A DNA stretch of 64,000 nucleotides from Blautia_A ammoniilytica (GTDB taxonomy: Bacteria > Bacillota > Clostridia > Lachnospirales > Lachnospiraceae): NCBI RefSeq assembly GCF_025566965.1, contig NZ_JAOQJL010000005.1, positions 62,001-126,000 on the forward strand, read 5' to 3'. The notes beneath the pieces are model-generated. The model saw only the letters and a program-made list of their open reading frames with translations. It made no database searches and was not told the DNA's origin. This document shows, in pieces, positions 34,718 to 43,105 of this stretch. The first letter of the stretch is position 1, and each line of letters opens with the position of its first letter. The translations under genes and the position numbers were made by a program.

Positions 34718-37700
34718 TTATTTTGTTACAGTTACCGTTACCGTAAATTTCTTTTTACCGGATTTCACTGTGATCTTAGCTTTTCCAGCCTTCTTTGCTG
34801 TGATCACGCCTTTGCCGCTTACTGCTACGATCTTCTTGTTGGAAGTGCTGTAAGTAAACTTCTGTTTGGATGTGATCGGTGTGCGTACCGGCTTTAATGT
34901 AAGCTTTTTGCCCTTCTTAAGAGTTACCTTGGACTTTAAGCCGCTGATCTTGCTGGTGGTTACTGTGCTCTTCTGCACCTTAACGGTGATATTCTTTTTC
35001 AGGCCGCTGGCAAGTGTAATAGTCAATGTTGCCTTTCCAGTCTTCTTTCCTGCTGTAATAACACCCTTACTGGATACAGTGAAGATCTTTGTGTTACCTG
35101 ACTTCCAGGATTTTACAGAATCTCCCTTTGCCAGTCCGCTGACCTTCAGGGCACTTGTCTTCTGTTTTACCTTCAGTGGAAGTGTAGTTGCATTTACTTT
35201 GATGGTTGCCTTCAGCTTCGCGCCGTTGTCTCTCGTTTCTTCCTGCTTGCAAACGCTGCAGGTACGTGCTTCTTTCTCCGGGGCAAATACAGTTGCATCA
35301 GATACTTTCTCCCAATTTCCAAACTGATGACCTGTTGCAGGAATGGTTTCTGTTTTTGTCTCTCCGCATTCACATGTAAATATGCGGACACCAGCAATTG
35401 TACAGGTTGCATCTTTTATCACTGTGCCACTTCCCCAGCTGTGCTGATGATCTGCTGACGTGTTTTCCTTTGTATAATTATCAGTATAATGGAAAATAAT
35501 TTCATCCCCATCTGATAATTTGTAATCACATGCTCCTACATCTGCATCTTTTCCATTTACACTGTATAGCCAGCCAGACTTTTTACCATTGGTAAATTCG
35601 CCAAGCTTTACACCATTACTGTTTGTTACGGATGAAATATAAGTGCCTTCATATCTCTTTTCGCAGGTCATTCCTGCTGCTGCCAGCGCTGCGTCAATGG
35701 CTTCCATAGCTGTAGAAGCTTTTGCCACACGGTATTCAGCCTGTGCAGCCCAGACAGTCAGATTATTTCTGGACAATACATGGATCTGTCCATCTTCATC
35801 ACTGTTATGTACTTCATCACCCAGAACAGATACCATAACGCTTACATATTCACCTTTTACTGCCCAATAAGTTGTCTTTCCACTGCGATATGCATCAAGA
35901 GCCTGTAATACCTGCACAGTAGACATTTCCTGTGATTTTCCAACATTCATATTATGAGAAAATCCACCATCTGCCTGCTGATATTTCATCAGGTTAGTGA
36001 TCAGGTTAAAATCAGGTGTACCAAATCCGCCTTCTACAGAAGTTGGATCAATGCCAAGACAGGTAAGGGCAAGCAGTACCTGTGCTGTAGATTCTGCAGT
36101 GCCATATCCAAAGTCATCTCTCTGCTGATCCTGGAGATATACCAGAGCCTTATCAACCGCTTCTTTTACACCTACACGGTTCTGATATGGTGCCAGGGCC
36201 TGTAATACCATAGCCGTCATATCTACGCTGGCTGATTCATTTTCTGTTAATCCAAATCCGCCATTTGCATTCTGGAATTTCAGCAACTCTGCGATCATGG
36301 CTGACCTTGACCATTTTGCAGCAGATGGAATGGTGATATTTGCAGCATCCAGTGCAAGCAGCGCATATGCAAGCTCGTTGGATCCGTCTGTCAGATTCCC
36401 AGAATTGTAAATCATGGCAGCCAGATTAACGCCATCTACATCTGTAATGTCTTTTCCAAGTCTGGCAAGTGCCAGGGCAGTACGCTCAATATCCGTTGGT
36501 TTCTTTGTTTCGTCCCAGTTCGTTACTTCTGTAGCAACAGACGTATAATATGCATTTTTTACTTCTTCGCTCAGTTCCTTATTGCCCTGAAGCATAGCAT
36601 AGATCAGCCATTCATTACCATACGCGTAGCCCTTGTCATTATGGCTGCTCTCAATGTAATCCAGTGCATTGTCTGCACCTTCATTTGCTTTTGCAATTAC
36701 ATCAACTCCGGTTCCGCTTCCTTTTGTTACTGTAATGGTGATGGTAACTGGCTCCACATTGTTTTTGTTGTCAATCGGTGTTCCGGTTGCCGTTACAGTA
36801 CCTTCTGACAGGCCCATTACCTGATATTCTGCAACAGGAAAGTAAGAACCGTAATCCGGATCACTTACATTGTAATTTCCATTCTTCTTCCAGTATCCGC
36901 TTCCGGTTCTGACTACCTGAGCAATACCTTTCTTGCTGTAAGTCCATTTCAGTGCAGGCTCTGTAACATCATATCCCTGCTCATCCAGTTCTCCTGTCAC
37001 TACCGGTTTGAATGTGTCACTGTTCTTTCCTGCTTCTACAGTGATCTCTTTGTCTGCCTCTGCAAGCTCCACAGATTTTACATTATTCTTATATACAAAT
37101 GTTACAGTACTGTCACCGGAAACCGTCTTTGTTTCTCCGGTCAGGGGATTTGTATCCTCAATCGTTGCGGTAAAGGTTACGGTTCCTGCCTGCTTTGGCA
37201 CATATCCCTTTTCCCCGCTGGTGTAGTACGCAATAGTTCCTTCCGGATCGTCACTGGTAATGGTTACTTTATCTGCATTTGTAGCATTCGCAGGTGTGAC
37301 GATCGCTGATCCAAGGATCGGGTTAAATGCCACTCTTCCGTCCGTCTCCTGTCCGTCACTGTTGGCATTTCTGGTATGGATTTCTTTTGTTCCTGAAATT
37401 GCAGGTGTAACTGACTCTACCGGAACATAGGCAGATGTTACAATTATAGTCTTCTTCATTTCAGGCTGATTTTTGGCTGTTACTGTAAAGGTTGCTGTTC
37501 CAGGATTTTTAAAAGCAAATCCGCTGGAGCTGTTCACACGGTTACTGAGTAATTTTGCGCCCTCTTCATCAGCTGTATAGGTAAAAGATGCATAAGATAC
37601 ATCCTGATAAGCATCATTTTCCTGATACTGTGCTTTTACAACAATTCTCTTATACTCTGACCCCTGTACGGTAAATGATCCGTCTGTTACATCTTCGCCG

Positions 37701-39928
37701 TCAATATACAGCTTGATATCTGTCAGCTTCTGTCTGGAAGAACGGACTGCTACAGAAGCCAGAAGCTCACTGCTTCCGTCACTGTTATTCTGAGTGGCGG
37801 TCACAACTGCTACTCCTGTTCCGCTGACACAGAATAATCCCTCATCATAAACAGCAAAAGCACTTTCCGGTTTTCTCTGGGAGAATCCCCATGACACACT
37901 GCTTCCCTTGGGTGCTGTATAGTCCTGTAAAGAAAAGGTTCCTGCCACATTCGCCATACCCACTGCATCTGGTGATACTTCCAGGCGTCCATCCTCTAAT
38001 GTAACGGCCTCTGTTCCGTTATAAGCCTGAAATGCGATAGGATACTTGTTTTCTCCTGTTTCCGGCCATTTAAAGCTTCCTGGTGTGTAAGACTGGTTCT
38101 CTCCAAAATATGGATATCCATCACTTCCCTGACCCCAGGAAGTTCCGTTGTCACCTTTATTGGCATTTAATTTTTCAACCAGATCCAGAGTTTTCATGTC
38201 CTCCTCAGACATGGCACCTGAACCGCTGCCTAAAGTATCTACCCAGTAGCAGTTCTTAATCACTGCCGCCCCGGTCTGGTTGCTGCTGCTGTTGCAAAGT
38301 GCACCCTTTCCGTTATCACCGATTGCAATACAGTTTGCGATCACGCCTGCACAGTCCTGTGAAGCAGTGGCTCCCATATAAGCTCCGGTTTTTCCAATAA
38401 AGCCAGCCACATTGCTTCCACTGATGTCACTTCGGCAGTTCAGGATTGAAGCCCCGTAAGCAGTCTTACCAAAGGGTCCTGTAACCTCAGTGCCGGTCAT
38501 TGTTCCTGTTACGTTCACATTCTGCACGATTGCACCTGCCGTCAGGGAAGCAAAGACAGCTCCGGCCTGTTCAAATGTAATGGTATGGCCCTTACCATCC
38601 AGTACACCTGCAAAAGCCTCATAATTCATGTAATCAGAAACAGCCATATAACCGCTGTCAATGGTAATGTCCTGTGTTAAAACAAAATATTTTCCTTTTG
38701 CATTGGCCATCTTTGCAAAATCTGCCTGAGATGCAATCGGTGTTGCATTTTCCGGAATGGATACCGGCTTTACAATTGTCTCTTTTTTCAGCCCTGCGAT
38801 AGCCTTTGTAATCTTATCTGCAGCACTGTTGATCTCTTCCTGAGAGGCTTCTGTCTGTTCTTTTAATGCATTCCCTTCTGCCACCGCATCTTCCAGTGCC
38901 TTCCAGGTATCTGCTTTATACTCTTCTTTATTTAAGACTCCTGCCTGTTCCAGTGCACTGTCAAGGGCTGCCCAGCTTACCTCTGCCACTCCCTCTTTCA
39001 GAACCGGATAGCTGCCCTCTGCATATGCAAACACATAACCGGTTCCTGCAATTGCTGTATTAAGAAGAGCAACAATCCCTTCACTCTTCATTTCTGCATC
39101 CGTCTTGCTGGCACAATTTGTCTGCTGTAATTCTGGTTTATTTATTCCAAACGCATCCAAAGAATTTATAAAATAACAGTTGCTGACCTTGGATTCTGCT
39201 GAATTGTTATAGGATGCAATACCATGCACCATCATATAAGAATCTCCACTGCCTGCAAAGTAACAGTTCTGTATGGTTCCTCCGGTCATTTTTCCTACCA
39301 GTCCGCCTACCTCAGACATGAAACCATCATCCTTAATACCTACAACAGAATAGCTGTTACGTAATGTTCCGGTAAGAGTATCTGCGATTACTCCTTTATG
39401 ATCCTCAGATACAGTAACACTTCCCTTTACTCCCAGGTTCTGGATCGTTCCGGATACATTCACTGCCAGTGCACTGCCTGACAGTGTGATGGTATGCCCC
39501 TGTCCATCCAGGGTTCCTGCCAGGTTCTTGATCTGCTGGCCATTTGATAAAGTAATATCCTTCTCCAGTTTATATGTATCGCCTGCCAGGATCTCTGTTG
39601 GGAATTCAGAAGCATCTGCATCCTGTACCATGGTTTCCCCATCATACAGATCTGTCTGGGCATCCTCTGTTCCGTCCTGGAACAGTTCCTCATCCTCTGA
39701 TCCTGCTACTTCCTGTGGCTCATCCACAAACTCATCTGCAGTAACTTCTTCATAGTCTGTTGCTTCCCCTGCAGTATCATCCGCATCTATCACATCCACT
39801 ACCTGTGCCGGCAGTTCCGATGTGAGAAGCGCTTCTGACTCTGCCAGGGCGATCATCGGCTCGTTAAGGGATAACAAACCGATCATCACAATACTGAGTA
39901 ACTGCTTTACATACTTTTTGTTCCTCAT
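34718..39928 (-). CDS. Large secreted protein with intrinsic-factor-like prenyltransferase/DUF4430 module
   Basis: A 1736-residue exported protein. In order: signal peptide (1-29, cleaved after ALA); acidic region; GLUG-like beta-helix (about 115-310); FIVAR-like helical bundle (about 318-385); second beta-helix (about 395-600); bacterial Ig-like region (about 640-1060); prenyltransferase/squalene-cyclase-like alpha/alpha repeats (about 1070-1365, with FQNANGGFGL, QDQQRDDFGYG and QQADGGFSHN); DUF4430 (to about 1465, SGWLYSVNGKDADVG, YKLSDGDEIIFHYT); two Cys pairs of a zinc-ribbon-like type (CECGETKT, CSVCKQEE); and C-terminal Ig-like repeats. The toroid plus DUF4430 order is that of intrinsic factor and transcobalamin, so corrinoid binding is a reasonable hypothesis. 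There is no LPxTG, lipobox or C-terminal membrane anchor. AAGGAGAGG precedes the ATG. Confidence 0.85.
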   Translation of the reverse strand: MRNKKYVKQLLSIVMIGLLSLNEPMIALAESEALLTSELPAQVVDVIDADDTAGEATDYEEVTADEFVDEPQEVAGSEDEELFQDGTEDAQTDLYDGETMVQDADASEFPTEILAGDTYKLEKDITLSNGQQIKNLAGTLDGQGHTITLSGSALAVNVSGTIQNLGVKGSVTVSEDHKGVIADTLTGTLRNSYSVVGIKDDGFMSEVGGLVGKMTGGTIQNCYFAGSGDSYMMVHGIASYNNSAESKVSNCYFINSLDAFGINKPELQQTNCASKTDAEMKSEGIVALLNTAIAGTGYVFAYAEGSYPVLKEGVAEVSWAALDSALEQAGVLNKEEYKADTWKALEDAVAEGNALKEQTEASQEEINSAADKITKAIAGLKKETIVKPVSIPENATPIASQADFAKMANAKGKYFVLTQDITIDSGYMAVSDYMNYEAFAGVLDGKGHTITFEQAGAVFASLTAGAIVQNVNVTGTMTGTEVTGPFGKTAYGASILNCRSDISGSNVAGFIGKTGAYMGATASQDCAGVIANCIAIGDNGKGALCNSSSNQTGAAVIKNCYWVDTLGSGSGAMSEEDMKTLDLVEKLNANKGDNGTSWGQGSDGYPYFGENQSYTPGSFKWPETGENKYPIAFQAYNGTEAVTLEDGRLEVSPDAVGMANVAGTFSLQDYTAPKGSSVSWGFSQRKPESAFAVYDEGLFCVSGTGVAVVTATQNNSDGSSELLASVAVRSSRQKLTDIKLYIDGEDVTDGSFTVQGSEYKRIVVKAQYQENDAYQDVSYASFTYTADEEGAKLLSNRVNSSSGFAFKNPGTATFTVTAKNQPEMKKTIIVTSAYVPVESVTPAISGTKEIHTRNANSDGQETDGRVAFNPILGSAIVTPANATNADKVTITSDDPEGTIAYYTSGEKGYVPKQAGTVTFTATIEDTNPLTGETKTVSGDSTVTFVYKNNVKSVELAEADKEITVEAGKNSDTFKPVVTGELDEQGYDVTEPALKWTYSKKGIAQVVRTGSGYWKKNGNYNVSDPDYGSYFPVAEYQVMGLSEGTVTATGTPIDNKNNVEPVTITITVTKGSGTGVDVIAKANEGADNALDYIESSHNDKGYAYGNEWLIYAMLQGNKELSEEVKNAYYTSVATEVTNWDETKKPTDIERTALALARLGKDITDVDGVNLAAMIYNSGNLTDGSNELAYALLALDAANITIPSAAKWSRSAMIAELLKFQNANGGFGLTENESASVDMTAMVLQALAPYQNRVGVKEAVDKALVYLQDQQRDDFGYGTAESTAQVLLALTCLGIDPTSVEGGFGTPDFNLITNLMKYQQADGGFSHNMNVGKSQEMSTVQVLQALDAYRSGKTTYWAVKGEYVSVMVSVLGDEVHNSDEDGQIHVLSRNNLTVWAAQAEYRVAKASTAMEAIDAALAAAGMTCEKRYEGTYISSVTNSNGVKLGEFTNGKKSGWLYSVNGKDADVGACDYKLSDGDEIIFHYTDNYTKENTSADHQHSWGSGTVIKDATCTIAGVRIFTCECGETKTETIPATGHQFGNWEKVSDATVFAPEKEARTCSVCKQEETRDNGAKLKATIKVNATTLPLKVKQKTSALKVSGLAKGDSVKSWKSGNTKIFTVSSKGVITAGKKTGKATLTITLASGLKKNITVKVQKSTVTTSKISGLKSKVTLKKGKKLTLKPVRTPITSKQKFTYSTSNKKIVAVSGKGVITAKKAGKAKITVKSGKKKFTVTVTVTK

Positions 39929-40018
39929 TCCATTCCTCTCCTTGTTTTTATTCGTTTTTTATTCAGACAAAATCAGATTTCGGTTCCTTATCCACATGGC
40001 CTTTGGCTCATTATCCGC

Positions 40019-40075
40019 AAAAATAAAAACAGGTAACAAGCCTCCCCTTATTTATAGAGGAAACTTCGTTACCTG
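40019..40075 (-). terminator. Leader terminator upstream of the large secreted protein
   Basis: On the minus strand CAGGTAAC (40075-40068) pairs with GTTACCTG (40037-40030), with further pairing inside, followed by TTTTTATTTTT. It lies about 90 bases before the start codon, inside the leader. A second AGGTAA on the same strand (40107-40102) could pair with the TTACCT arm and prevent the terminator, which suggests regulated attenuation. Confidence 0.75.
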
Positions 40076-40113
40076 ATAGTCATTCGTCATGCAGAATTGA
40101 TTTACCTTATTTT

Positions 40114-40188
40114 ACAGATATCCGACCGCCGACTTTACGGCAATGCACCTTCCTGTATCAGAATTTCACTGATTCTCAAAACATCTGT
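40114..40188 (-). ncRNA. Structured leader resembling a compact cobalamin riboswitch core
   Basis: Transcribed from the promoter at 40223-40251. The 75-base block is closed by ACAGAT and ATCTGT. It holds the stem ATCAG-loop-CTGAT with GTGAAATTC, and a second small stem GCCG/CGGC followed by GGTCGG. The segment GAGAATCAGTGAAATTC resembles GGGAATCAGGTGAGAATCC in the riboswitch on the other strand, and CCGTAAAGTCGG resembles the closing GCGTAAGTCAG. GGGAA is imperfect and the peripheral stems are missing, so ligand binding is uncertain. A terminator with a competing partner lies just downstream. Confidence 0.45.
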
Positions 40189-40222
40189 ACTTCTCTATTC
40201 TATTTTGTCCCACTGGTTTGTG

Positions 40223-40251
40223 ATTATATGGTACATTTTCCAGTCTGTCAA
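40223..40251 (-). promoter_or_regulatory. Consensus sigma-A promoter of the large secreted protein
   Basis: On the minus strand TTGACA (40251-40246) and TATAAT (40228-40223) are both perfect and 17 bases apart. The resulting leader would be about 290 bases long and includes the riboswitch-like block and the terminator. Confidence 0.9.
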
Positions 40252-40299
40252 GCCTTTAACATTTTTTTTAATAACCTTTCACAAATTTTTCTATTTTCC

Positions 40300-40328
40300 T
40301 TGCCTTTTCTTCATTTATCCCTTATATT
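40300..40328 (+). promoter_or_regulatory. Promoter ahead of the cobalamin riboswitch
   Basis: TTGCCT (40300-40305), 17 bases, TATATT (40323-40328). It would start transcription near 40335, shortly before the riboswitch. Confidence 0.6.
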
Positions 40329-40357
40329 AGAAATAACTGAATAACTTAAACTAATTA

Positions 40358-40540
40358 CCGGTTTTAAGTTCTGTATGCCATGGTATGTCTGATACCAGGT
40401 ATACAGCCAAGAGGGAATCAGGTGAGAATCCTGGACAGTCGTGCTGCTGTATACGTGCAGTTACTGCTCATATCCATTGCAGATTTTCTGTGAGAAGGCG
40501 GACAGTGACGTTACTGCGTAAGTCAGAATACCTGCTTAAA
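40358..40540 (+). ncRNA. Cobalamin riboswitch
   Basis: The conserved core GAGGGAATCAGGTGAGAATC is at 40411-40430, followed by CTGGACAGTCGTGCTGCTGT, the usual clostridial B12-element wording. Later come GAGAAGGCGGACAG and the 3' element GCGTAAGTCAG. Closing arms CAGGTAT (40396-40402) and ATACCTG (40528-40534) are exact complements. Such RNAs bind adenosyl- or methylcobalamin and turn expression down. The next plus-strand gene is the LRR protein at 40725, about 185 bases further on. The expression platform is unclear: a bulged stem GAGAGGTGG/CCATTCTCTC at 40577-40607 and a small CTTC/GAAG hairpin followed by a T run near 40678-40702 are candidates. Confidence 0.9.
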
Positions 40541-40724
40541 GCTCCTGCCATTACCTACACGCAATGGGGATATGGAGAGGTGGTTTTATTTGTGTACCAT
40601 TCTCTCTGACCTTTCTTCTGCGGCGGTAATCCAGGCATGCCCTATATATCCGGTAAATGTCTATTGATCTATTATGACTTCGTTGCGGAAGAAGCCTTTT
40701 TTCATCTTGCAAAGGAGTTTTTTT

Positions 40725-41558
40725 ATGTATTACAGTACAACATCTGCCAATCATCGTATTATTACCAGAAACAATGTCTGTCGTTATCTTTCTCAAAACA
40801 CACGCATTCCGGATCATATTTACGGGATTGCGACAGAAGCTTTTCAAAAAAAAGCCATCATCCGTACTATTCAATTTCCAAAATCACTCCACAGGATCGG
40901 TGCCAGAGCCTTTCTTGGATGTAATTCCCTTCAGGAAATCACCTTGCCTGACCAGGTCACACAGATCGGACCAGGCGCATTTTCCAAATGTGATTCTCTT
41001 TTGCAGGCCAATATACCAGGATCCCTGGATGATCTTCCACAAGGGCTTTTCCTGGAAAGCCGTAAACTGCACACTGTATATTTTCATCCTGACAGCCAGA
41101 TCCGGACAATCCGCAAAAACACCTTTTGGGAATGCAAATCATTGTCATCCCTGGTATTACCGGACAGTGTAACCAATATTGATGACCGTGCTTTCTACCG
41201 GTGCCGCTCCCTGCAGACCATATCTTTTCCCCAAAATCTGAAACGGATCGGTGAACAGGCTTTTTATTTCTGCAATTTTGCTTCCTTGGAGCTTCCGGAT
41301 TCCCTGGAAATCCTGGATAACAGTGCTTTTTTCAAATGCAATAACCTGGAACATGTACGTCTTCCCCAGAATGTACGCCACATTGGAAAATGGGTATTCC
41401 ATGGCTGCAACCGGCTGAAATACCTGGAAATCCGGCATGATCCTGAATTTATAGGAGACTGGATCATAAACCGTTCTTCCACTATCCGGTGTTATCGCAA
41501 TTCCAAGGCAGACCAGTATTGCCGGGAATCCGGCTTCAAAGTAGAATATCTGGATTGA
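40725..41558 (+). CDS. BspA-like leucine-rich repeat protein
   Basis: A 277-residue protein starting at the ATG at 40725 (AAGGAG seven bases upstream). After a 40-residue N-terminus it consists of about seven to eight LRR_5/BspA repeats of roughly 23 residues, of the form ...LPDSVTNIDDRAFYRCRSLQTISFP. There is no signal peptide, membrane segment or anchor, so it appears cytoplasmic or exported without a classical signal. BspA-type repeats bind proteins and are common in gut anaerobes. Its position behind a B12 riboswitch is unusual and suggests expression when cobalamin is scarce. Function unknown. Confidence 0.85.
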   Translation: MYYSTTSANHRIITRNNVCRYLSQNTRIPDHIYGIATEAFQKKAIIRTIQFPKSLHRIGARAFLGCNSLQEITLPDQVTQIGPGAFSKCDSLLQANIPGSLDDLPQGLFLESRKLHTVYFHPDSQIRTIRKNTFWECKSLSSLVLPDSVTNIDDRAFYRCRSLQTISFPQNLKRIGEQAFYFCNFASLELPDSLEILDNSAFFKCNNLEHVRLPQNVRHIGKWVFHGCNRLKYLEIRHDPEFIGDWIINRSSTIRCYRNSKADQYCRESGFKVEYLD

Positions 41559-41560
41559 TT

Positions 41561-41790
41561 TTTCTCATATTTATCCACTGATGCAACCCTGAGTGCTTGT
41601 GCAAAATCTTCTTGATGAAGTCTGCACGGAACCGGCAAGCCATTAATTACTTTATTACTTGATATTTCCTACAATTTCTCCAACAAATTCATTTTCGCCT
41701 TTGATTTCAATTTCAAGTCGAGCTGTTACTCACCACCTGAAAGAGGTGGGAGTCTTCTCGACTGAGATAAACTGCTAATGTTCTCATCAT
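41561..41790 (-). pseudogene. Decayed hipA toxin kinase remnant
   Basis: Begins two bases after the hipB stop with MMRTLAVYLS, a HipA-like start, which is broken by a GC-rich stem-loop. Further on, in scattered frames with stops, come EIEIKGENEFVGEIVGNIK and NGLPVPCRLHQEDFAQALR. The last contains HQEDFAQAL, the well-known HipA kinase motif. The rest of the roughly 400-residue kinase is absent, so no toxin can be made. The 3' part abuts the convergent LRR gene. Confidence 0.7.
41717..41762. repeat. IS200/IS605-like end stem-loop inside hipA
   Basis: Outer arms GTCGAG (41717-41722) and CTCGAC (41757-41762) enclose ACTCaCCACCT and AGGTGGGAGT, a tight hairpin. Subterminal hairpins with this CCACCT/AGGTGG wording are typical of IS200/IS605-family ends. 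It sits exactly where the hipA frame breaks, so it probably marks a past insertion or excision. Confidence 0.5.
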
Positions 41791-41791
41791 T

Positions 41792-42004
41792 TTATCCTCG
41801 TTGCTCTACTAATAAGTCTAATCCTAAAATATTAATTAGCCGGATTGTTTTTTCAATTTCAGCTGTAGGTTTTCCGCGTTCCAAATCAGAAATAAAAGTA
41901 ACAGAAAGACCTGTGAAATCAGATAAATATGATTGTGTATAATTTAATTCTTTTCTTCTTTCACGAATCGCTTGACCTAATGATTTTGAGTCTGTAATTT
42001 TCAT
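41792..42004 (-). CDS. XRE family HipB-like antitoxin/regulator
   Basis: A 70-residue DNA-binding protein from the ATG at 42004 (AAGGAG seven bases upstream). The helix-turn-helix LGQAIRERRKELNYTQSYLSDFTGLSVTFISDLERGKPTAEIEK and the closing IRLINILGLDLLVE are typical of HipB. HipB neutralises HipA and represses the operon. Here hipA is destroyed, so this is an orphan regulator. Two palindromic operators frame its promoter. Confidence 0.88.
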   Translation of the reverse strand: MKITDSKSLGQAIRERRKELNYTQSYLSDFTGLSVTFISDLERGKPTAEIEKTIRLINILGLDLLVEQRG

Positions 42005-42022
42005 AGTCCATCTCCTTACTAT

Positions 42023-42078
42023 GCCGTACGGCAAAAATACTTGTTTTAAGTATATTATTAGCCGTACGGCTGTGTCAA
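42023..42078 (-). promoter_or_regulatory. hipB promoter with two GCCGTACGGC operators
   Basis: Perfect palindromes GCCGTACGGC at 42023-42032 and 42061-42070. On the minus strand TTGACA (42078-42073) is followed 18 bases later by TATACT, so the distal operator fills the spacer and the proximal one lies over the ribosome-binding region. Paired operators are typical of HipB autoregulation. Confidence 0.85.
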
Positions 42079-42294
42079 TAAGATTTCTTTAACTTTCTGA
42101 AATCAGGATATTTTGAAGCTGTACATAAAGTTTCAATATACGACTATTTTTTCCCAATACAAAATCAGGTTTCTTCCTGGTTTCCTCTGCTATTACTTCC
42201 GTTTTCTGGCTGCCTTACATACTTCCAGAAGGTGTTCTCCAATGGTGTCCTGTATGATTACCTCCGCATATTGATGCACATTTAATTCAACCCA
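42079..42294. other. Intergenic, no convincing gene
   Basis: Nothing firm. On the minus strand a short open stretch upstream of 42195 reads LNVHQYAEVIIQDTIGEHLL and ends at a stop after KAARKRK. It looks like a protein C-terminus but has no start of its own and runs in from the cbiO terminator, so it may be a fragment of a lost gene. Confidence 0.3.
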
Positions 42295-42332
42295 TAAAAA
42301 AGTACTTCCGATTCCACCGGAAGTACTTTTTT
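42295..42332 (-). terminator. Terminator of cbiMQO
   Basis: AGTACTTCCG (42301-42310) pairs exactly with CGGAAGTACT (42318-42327), flanked by A and T runs on both sides, so it can work in both directions. It abuts the cbiO stop. Confidence 0.88.
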
Positions 42333-42999
42333 ATATCATATTTAGCTCATGGTCTTCATTCATAAGTGCAAACCTGGTTCCCAAAAGTTCAGCCAGCTGC
42401 CGGTTATGTGTAATTGTGATCAATGTCTTTCCAGCCTTATGAAAGTTCTGTAGAAACTCTATCAACATGTCCTGGGTCTTTTCATCCAATCCTGCCAAAG
42501 GTTCATCCAGAATCAGCACCTCAGGATTCAAAGAAATAATACATGCAAGAGAGACTTTACGTTTTTCTCCCCCACTCAGATGATAAGGCGGTCTTTCTCT
42601 TAATTTCTCTATTCCAAATAACTTCAGACAATCTTCTGTGCGCTCATGAACTTCTGCTTCTGACAGTCCCATCTGGACTGGTCCAAATGCAATCTCTTCT
42701 TCTACACTTCCACAAAATAATTGGGTATCCGCATTTTGAAACACATATCCCATCTGCTGATGAAACCATTTTGCAAACTTTCTGTCCTTCAGTGCTTTCT
42801 CTGTAATTGCATGTCCCTTATAAAGATACTCTCCCTCCGAAGGAAAAATGATCCCATTCAACAGCTTGATAAGAGTAGATTTTCCACATCCGTTTGGTCC
42901 CTGAACAATTACAGAATCTCCTTTTTCAATATGAAGGTCAATATATCTAAGGGCTATTTCATTCTCATATGCAAAACACACTTTTTCCAGATCAATCAT
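42331..42999 (-). CDS. cbiO: Cobalt/nickel ECF transporter ATPase
   Basis: A 222-residue ATPase. Walker A GPNGCGKST starts at residue 34, the Q-loop is in GYVFQNADTQLF, signature LSGGEKRK near 142 and Walker B VLILDEPLAGLD near 160. The FQNADTQLF wording is characteristic of ECF-type ATPases. It supplies energy to the CbiMQ membrane complex. At 222 residues it is shorter than many CbiO proteins, which have a C-terminal extension. A 106-base gap separates it from cbiQ. Confidence 0.92.
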   Translation of the reverse strand: MIDLEKVCFAYENEIALRYIDLHIEKGDSVIVQGPNGCGKSTLIKLLNGIIFPSEGEYLYKGHAITEKALKDRKFAKWFHQQMGYVFQNADTQLFCGSVEEEIAFGPVQMGLSEAEVHERTEDCLKLFGIEKLRERPPYHLSGGEKRKVSLACIISLNPEVLILDEPLAGLDEKTQDMLIEFLQNFHKAGKTLITITHNRQLAELLGTRFALMNEDHELNMI

Positions 43000-43105
43000 G
43001 TCTATCTCCTCTCAATTTAACTCCAAAATACTCTCGCAGATATTTTGTACTATTCTATCCGCTCACAGTAAATGCCGATCTGCCAGATTCACTTTAAAGT
43101 TCTTC

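Noticed and set aside
34718..35400. LPxTG or other wall-sorting signal at the C-terminus of the large secreted protein
   Set aside because: The protein ends in Lys/Thr-rich Ig-like repeats (VTVTVTK) with no LPxTG, hydrophobic segment or choline/SLH repeats.
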